In this document: positions 1 through 5,509 of the stretch, piece after piece
How positions within the stretch are numbered: the first letter of the stretch is position 1
How the letters are laid out: every line of letters starts with the position of its first letter
Origin: Cellulomonadaceae bacterium
GTDB taxonomy: Bacteria; Actinomycetota; Actinomycetes; Actinomycetales; Cellulomonadaceae
Reading direction: 5' to 3'
Assembly (NCBI GenBank): GCA_031283115.1
Contig: JAITCK010000155.1
Span: forward strand, 1 to 5,509
DNA length: 5,509 nucleotides
Notes under the pieces: model-generated
The model's database searches: none
Told to the model about the DNA's origin: nothing
Seen by the model: the letters and a program-made list of their open reading frames with translations, nothing else
Program-made: the position numbers and the translations under genes

Positions 1-1835
<1,835 letters not shown>

Positions 1836-1910
1836 GCCTCACCGTCCCTAGCCTCTCCCTTCACACCAGCCTTGCCGCCTTACCTGGTGCGCAGGCCGCT
1901 GGGGGTGAGG
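1836..1910. other. Convergent argH/lhr 3' junction with nested inverted repeats, weak terminator candidate
   Basis: Only 44 bp (1836-1879) separate the argH stop from the lhr stop. Two inverted repeats span the junction. Inner arms CACCAG (1864-1869) and CTGGTG (1884-1889) enclose a 14-nt loop. Outer arms CCTCACC (1837-1843) and GGTGAGG (1904-1910) extend into the last codons of lhr. Neither is followed by a T-tract in either direction, so this is not a standard intrinsic terminator. It could be a GC-only bidirectional terminator, or chance pairing in GC-rich DNA. Confidence 0.25.
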
Positions 1911-4900
1911 GAAAAACCGGCGTCCAGCAGGGCGCGGGCGGCAGGGTTTTCTTCGCGGGCCGCAGTGAGGGCCGGTACTCCGTCGATCCGGTGGATGAGC
2001 ACCTTGCCGAGCCTGCCGTCGCGGACGTTAGTAGTCAGGGTGTCCGCTGCGGCAGCGAGAACCGCAGCCTGGTCGGTAAAGGTCAGCACCGTTTTTCCGC
2101 CGCGCTCCACAAACATTGCTAAGGAGCCATCCACTAGTACAACCACGGCGCCCGCCTTGCGGCCAGGCCGGTGCTCACCTTCCCCCGGCCAGGGCAGGGC
2201 AGCGCCATAGGGGTTGGCCGGATCCATCGCGGCAAGAAGCACAGCAGTAGGGCCGGGTGCTGCCGCACTGCTGACAATGCTGCTGGCGCTGGTGCTGATG
2301 CCGGTCTTTTCCCGCAGGTCAGTAGTGGCCGCGCGGAGGGCATCAACAGCACCGGGCAGGGCAAACTGCGACCCGCCCAAACCTTCGATGAAGTAGCCGC
2401 GCCGGATGGTTCCGTTGTCTTCTTGGGCACGCAACACCGGGTAGATGTCACGGAAAGACTCTGCCATCACCTCGCTGAGGGCGACGCCGCGCGTGAGGAT
2501 TCCGTGACGGTCTAGCAGCACTTGGGCGGCGGCGTGGGCCCGAATAGTCGGGTCGGTTTCGATGGCGGGCAGGGCCGACCACCGTCCACTTCCGGCGCGC
2601 AGGGTCACCGCGCTGGCTGCGATCCCTGACGCGGCAGGCCGCATCAACCCAGAAAACCGTGCAGACCGGCCGGGGCGGAGCGGACGTACCCGCGCCGGAG
2701 CTCGCGGGGCACGGTGAGATCCGCCCAGGCCTGACCCCACAGCCTCCCGCAGGGCTGCCAGCGAATCGTTGCTGACGCTGCCGGCCCACACCAGATCCAA
2801 CAGGGCTTCCAGCGTTGCCGCCTGGGTGGCTCCCGCAAGGTCGGCAAGGTGGGGCAGGAAGAATCCGCCAGAGTCCGCCAAAATGTCGAGTATGCGACGG
2901 TGCATGCCGGGGTGCGCAAGGTGAGTGGACGGGGCTGCGTCCGTTGCTTCTTTTTCCCCCTTCGCTGCGCTCCACTGCGAGGCCAGCGGTTGCGGCAGGG
3001 TCAGGGGGGCGTCATCGGCTAGGTGGAGGGAGATCAGGCCGTCGCCTCCACCAGACCCTGGCAGGCGGGAGTGGCCGCACCAGAGCACTTCACCCGAGGC
3101 AGTGAGTTCATCAAGCATCTCGGGCCGGTAGTCGGCCACTCGGGTGGGCAGCACCAGGCTTTCAAGGGCTGATGCGGGCACGGGTGCCCCAGCGAGTTGT
3201 TCAATGGCCCGCAGTAGCCCGTCAACGCCGCGCAAACCACCGCCGCTATGCCAACCGTCCTGCAAACCGCTCTGTGAGCCGCCCTGCGACCTGTCGAGCC
3301 CGGCAGCTCTCGCCCTGCCCCTGGCCTGCGAACCCCCCGGAGCTCCAACATGCTGCCATCGGGGCAGAAAAACGCCCAGGCTGGCAGGCTCCACGGCCTC
3401 CACTTGGGCGCGCAGGGCGGCCAGTGACCGCCGCCGCAGCATCCGCAGAACATCCGGGTCGCACCATTCGTCTCCGGTTCCGCCAAGGGCTGACGGCCGC
3501 AAGGCTCCACGTACCGCCTTGCTCTGCCCTTCCAGGCGGCTGAGAACTTCGGTGACGGCAGCCAGCGGTAAGGCGAAGCGGGAAGCAATGGCCGTAGCCG
3601 CTACTGGCCCGTGGGTGCGCAGGTGGCGGCAGATCAGGTCACCGAGGGGGTCAAGGAAACTGTCAAGGTAGGCGGCAGGAAGGTCGCGGGGCAGGGTGAC
3701 GCCCAGCCCGTCTCGCAGGCGGCCTGCGTCCCCGATGACAGCCCACTGGTCAACGCCAGCGACCTGCACCCGGACGATGCGCTTCGTGGCCTCCAGGTCA
3801 CTGAGCCATTGCTCTATCGGCGCGCTCCCAGCGCCGGAGTCGTTCACGCACCGCGCCCGCAGGGCGTCGAGAGGGTGGGGGCCGGTACGGCTGAGCAGAT
3901 CCCACAGACTTTCAGCATCTTTGGCCTGCCTGCCAGGGGTTAGGCATTGCAGGTCGGCTTCCACCTGTTCGACGGCGGATGCGTCAAGCAGGTCAGCCAG
4001 AGGGAGGGCGCCCTGGTCGCCCAGAAGTTCAGCCAGAAGGTCAGGGTCGAGGCTGAGGGCAGCGGCCCGGCGTTCAGCCAGGGGGGCGTCATCGTCGTAC
4101 ATGAACTGGGCCGTGTAGCCGAAGAGCAGGCTTTGCGCGAAGGGGGACGGGCTGGCCGTGGTGACGTCCACCAGGCGGACTCGGCCTGCGTCGAGGTCGC
4201 GCATGAGGCGGGCGAGGGCGTCACAGTCGAACTCGTCTTGGAGACATTCGCGGGCTGCCTCCAACATGATGGGAAAGTCGGGGAACTGTGAGGCCACGCT
4301 GAGCAGTTGTGCTGCCCGCTGCCGCTGCTGCCACAGGGGCTGGCGTTTGTCGGGGCGCGCACGGGGGAGCAGCAGGGCGCGTGCGGCGGCTTCGCGGAAG
4401 CGGGCAGCAAACATGACCGATAAGCCCAACTGTTCCCGTACCGCCCTGGACACGTCGTCGGCGTCGATGAGCAGGTCGTCTGCCGTGATTGGCGGCGCCT
4501 GGCCGTCGGCTCCGCCCTCCCAGCCGGTATCTCCGTCAGGCAGGCGCAGCATGATGCCGTCGTCGGAATGGGTGGCCGCCACGTCAACGCCTAAACGTTC
4601 TCGCAGGCGGGCGGCGATGACCAGGGCCCAGGGGGCGTGGATGCGGGCGCCGAGTGGACTGTGGATGGCCAGGCGCCAGTCGCCTAACTCGTCACGGAAC
4701 TTTTCGACGACGACGGTGCGGTCGTCGGGTAGGCGGCCTGTCGCTTGACGCTGGGCTGCCAGGTAGGCGCAGAGGTTGTCGGCAGCCCAGCAGTCAAGCC
4801 CAGCATCTGCGAGGGATTTCCGGGCGGCATCGGCATCAACGGTGAGCTGCTGGTCCAGGGTGCGAACAAACTGCCCCATAGCCTCACCGAGGGGTACGGG

Positions 4901-5509
4901 CCGAGCAGGGGAGTCTCCCTTCCAGAAGGGCAGGCGGCCAGGCAGGCCGGGGGCGGGGGAGACCAGCACACGGTCGGGGGTGATCGCTTCGATACGCCAG
5001 GTTGATGAGCCTAAGGTGAAGGTGTCACCTACCCGGGACTCGTACACCATTTCTTCGTCAAGTTCCCCCACCCGCTTAGCCCCAGATGTGGCATCGTCAC
5101 CTGCCAGAAAAACGCCGAAAAGGCCACGGTCAGGGATGGTGCCGCCACTGATGACAGCCAAACGTAGGGCGCCAGGACGGGCAGACAAGACCCCCGTCTC
5201 CCTGTCCCAGACGATGCGGGCCCGTAGGCCAGCGAAGTCTTCGGACGGGTAGCGCCCGGCCAGCATGTCGAGGACGGCCTTCCAGGTGGCCTCACCGAGA
5301 GTGGCGTAGGGGTGGGCCCGCCGCATCATGCCCAGCAGGTTGTCTGCCGTCCAATCGGCAACAGCCAGGGTGGCGATGACCTGCTGGGCCAGCACGTCGA
5401 GCGGATTGGTGAGCGTGTGCAGAGGCTCAATGAGTCCGGCCCTCATCCGCTGGGCTACCACGGTTGCTGGCACCAGGTCGCCCCGGTGGGTGGGGAAGAC
5501 CACCCCATG
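1880..5509 (-). CDS. lhr: Lhr-family ATP-dependent DNA helicase, C-terminal 1,209 residues (N-terminus beyond the right edge)
   Basis: Lhr is a large SF2 helicase that moves 3'-to-5' on single-stranded DNA and is linked to DNA damage repair. Residues are numbered from the first whole codon at the right edge. The frame is open through that edge. VFPTHRGD (4-11) and NPLDVLAQQ (35-43) are stretches that in Lhr proteins follow the second RecA-like domain, so the Walker A, DExH and motif VI segments lie outside the window. Next come GELDEEMVYESRVGD (148-162) and LPFWKGD (193-199), then the Lhr-core block with CLQDEFDCDAL (422-432), LLFGYTAQFMYD (461-472) and LAERRAAALSLDP (477-489). From about 600 onward the pattern matches the C-terminal extension of long Lhr proteins, known as tandem winged-helix modules plus a beta-barrel: HGILTRG (1002-1008), RRGYFIEGLG (1036-1045), DPANPYG (1096-1102) and FVERGG (1133-1138). 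The end, GFSLTPSGLRTR, is typical. Mycobacterial Lhr is about 1,500 residues, so about 400-450 residues are missing here. The GTG at 5503 should not be taken as the start. Oddities are a Gly/Ser/Gln-rich segment (about 720-760) with tetrapeptide repeats and an Arg/Pro-rich stretch near 933-951. No frameshift is seen. Confidence 0.93.
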   Translation of the reverse strand, partial: HGVVFPTHRGDLVPATVVAQRMRAGLIEPLHTLTNPLDVLAQQVIATLAVADWTADNLLGMMRRAHPYATLGEATWKAVLDMLAGRYPSEDFAGLRARIVWDRETGVLSARPGALRLAVISGGTIPDRGLFGVFLAGDDATSGAKRVGELDEEMVYESRVGDTFTLGSSTWRIEAITPDRVLVSPAPGLPGRLPFWKGDSPARPVPLGEAMGQFVRTLDQQLTVDADAARKSLADAGLDCWAADNLCAYLAAQRQATGRLPDDRTVVVEKFRDELGDWRLAIHSPLGARIHAPWALVIAARLRERLGVDVAATHSDDGIMLRLPDGDTGWEGGADGQAPPITADDLLIDADDVSRAVREQLGLSVMFAARFREAAARALLLPRARPDKRQPLWQQRQRAAQLLSVASQFPDFPIMLEAARECLQDEFDCDALARLMRDLDAGRVRLVDVTTASPSPFAQSLLFGYTAQFMYDDDAPLAERRAAALSLDPDLLAELLGDQGALPLADLLDASAVEQVEADLQCLTPGRQAKDAESLWDLLSRTGPHPLDALRARCVNDSGAGSAPIEQWLSDLEATKRIVRVQVAGVDQWAVIGDAGRLRDGLGVTLPRDLPAAYLDSFLDPLGDLICRHLRTHGPVAATAIASRFALPLAAVTEVLSRLEGQSKAVRGALRPSALGGTGDEWCDPDVLRMLRRRSLAALRAQVEAVEPASLGVFLPRWQHVGAPGGSQARGRARAAGLDRSQGGSQSGLQDGWHSGGGLRGVDGLLRAIEQLAGAPVPASALESLVLPTRVADYRPEMLDELTASGEVLWCGHSRLPGSGGGDGLISLHLADDAPLTLPQPLASQWSAAKGEKEATDAAPSTHLAHPGMHRRILDILADSGGFFLPHLADLAGATQAATLEALLDLVWAGSVSNDSLAALREAVGSGLGGSHRAPRAPARVRPLRPGRSARFSGLMRPAASGIAASAVTLRAGSGRWSALPAIETDPTIRAHAAAQVLLDRHGILTRGVALSEVMAESFRDIYPVLRAQEDNGTIRRGYFIEGLGGSQFALPGAVDALRAATTDLREKTGISTSASSIVSSAAAPGPTAVLLAAMDPANPYGAALPWPGEGEHRPGRKAGAVVVLVDGSLAMFVERGGKTVLTFTDQAAVLAAAADTLTTNVRDGRLGKVLIHRIDGVPALTAAREENPAARALLDAGFSLTPSGLRTR
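3242..3289 (-). repeat. Four degenerate 12-bp tandem units inside lhr, encoding a tetrapeptide repeat
   Basis: On the plus strand the units are GCCGCTATGCCA (3242-3253), ACCGTCCTGCAA (3254-3265), ACCGCTCTGTGA (3266-3277) and GCCGCCCTGCGA (3278-3289). The last three share the pattern RCCGYYCTGYRA; the first is more diverged. In the lhr frame they encode SQGG, SQSG, LQDG and WHSG (residues 741-756), so the period is a multiple of three and length changes would keep the frame. The array lies in an apparent flexible linker of the Lhr C-terminal region. Confidence 0.6.

Noticed and set aside
1836..1879. Standard intrinsic terminator between argH and lhr
   Set aside because: No strong GC hairpin followed by a T-tract is present on either strand. 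Only weak inverted repeats are seen.
3940..4587. A 215-codon minus-strand frame overlapping lhr in another phase
   Set aside because: It is a shifted reading of the conserved Lhr-core segment. Its Pro/Ser/Thr/Cys-rich translation is typical of an out-of-phase GC-rich frame.
4158..4748. A 196-codon plus-strand frame opposite lhr
   Set aside because: Its Ser/Arg-rich translation has no recognisable motif and it lies entirely antisense to conserved Lhr sequence.
5501..5503. GTG as the start codon of the lhr frame
   Set aside because: The frame continues upstream to the window edge, and the residues at this point belong to the interior of Lhr, after the helicase motor. It is a partial gene, not a short one.

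Overview
The window is GC-rich with strongly GC-biased third codon positions and no insertion sequences, RNA genes or CRISPR. Together with an actinobacterial-type ArgH and a very long Lhr helicase, this points to a chromosomal segment of an actinomycete (Actinomycetota). The genus cannot be resolved from the sequence alone.

Layout. Positions 1-199 (minus strand) hold the start of an unrecognised Ala-rich gene that runs off the left edge. Positions 200-344 are a divergent intergenic region with a notable imperfect dyad (248-285) and a possible -10 element directly upstream of argH. Positions 345-1835 (plus strand) hold a complete argininosuccinate lyase gene (argH), the last step of arginine biosynthesis. 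A 44-bp convergent gap (1836-1879) follows. Positions 1880-5509 (minus strand) hold the C-terminal ~1,209 residues of an Lhr-family superfamily 2 DNA helicase. Its N-terminal ATPase motor lies beyond the right edge.

The genes do not form one pathway. argH is biosynthetic and appears to be transcribed alone, with a divergent gene at its head and a convergent gene at its tail. lhr is a DNA-repair helicase whose 3' end abuts argH tail to tail.

I see no undescribed multi-gene system here. The observations most worth checking are the dyad in the divergent promoter, the leaderless-versus-GTG start of argH, a tetrapeptide repeat (12-bp DNA period) in an apparent linker of Lhr, and the absence of a nei-type glycosylase gene directly downstream of lhr.
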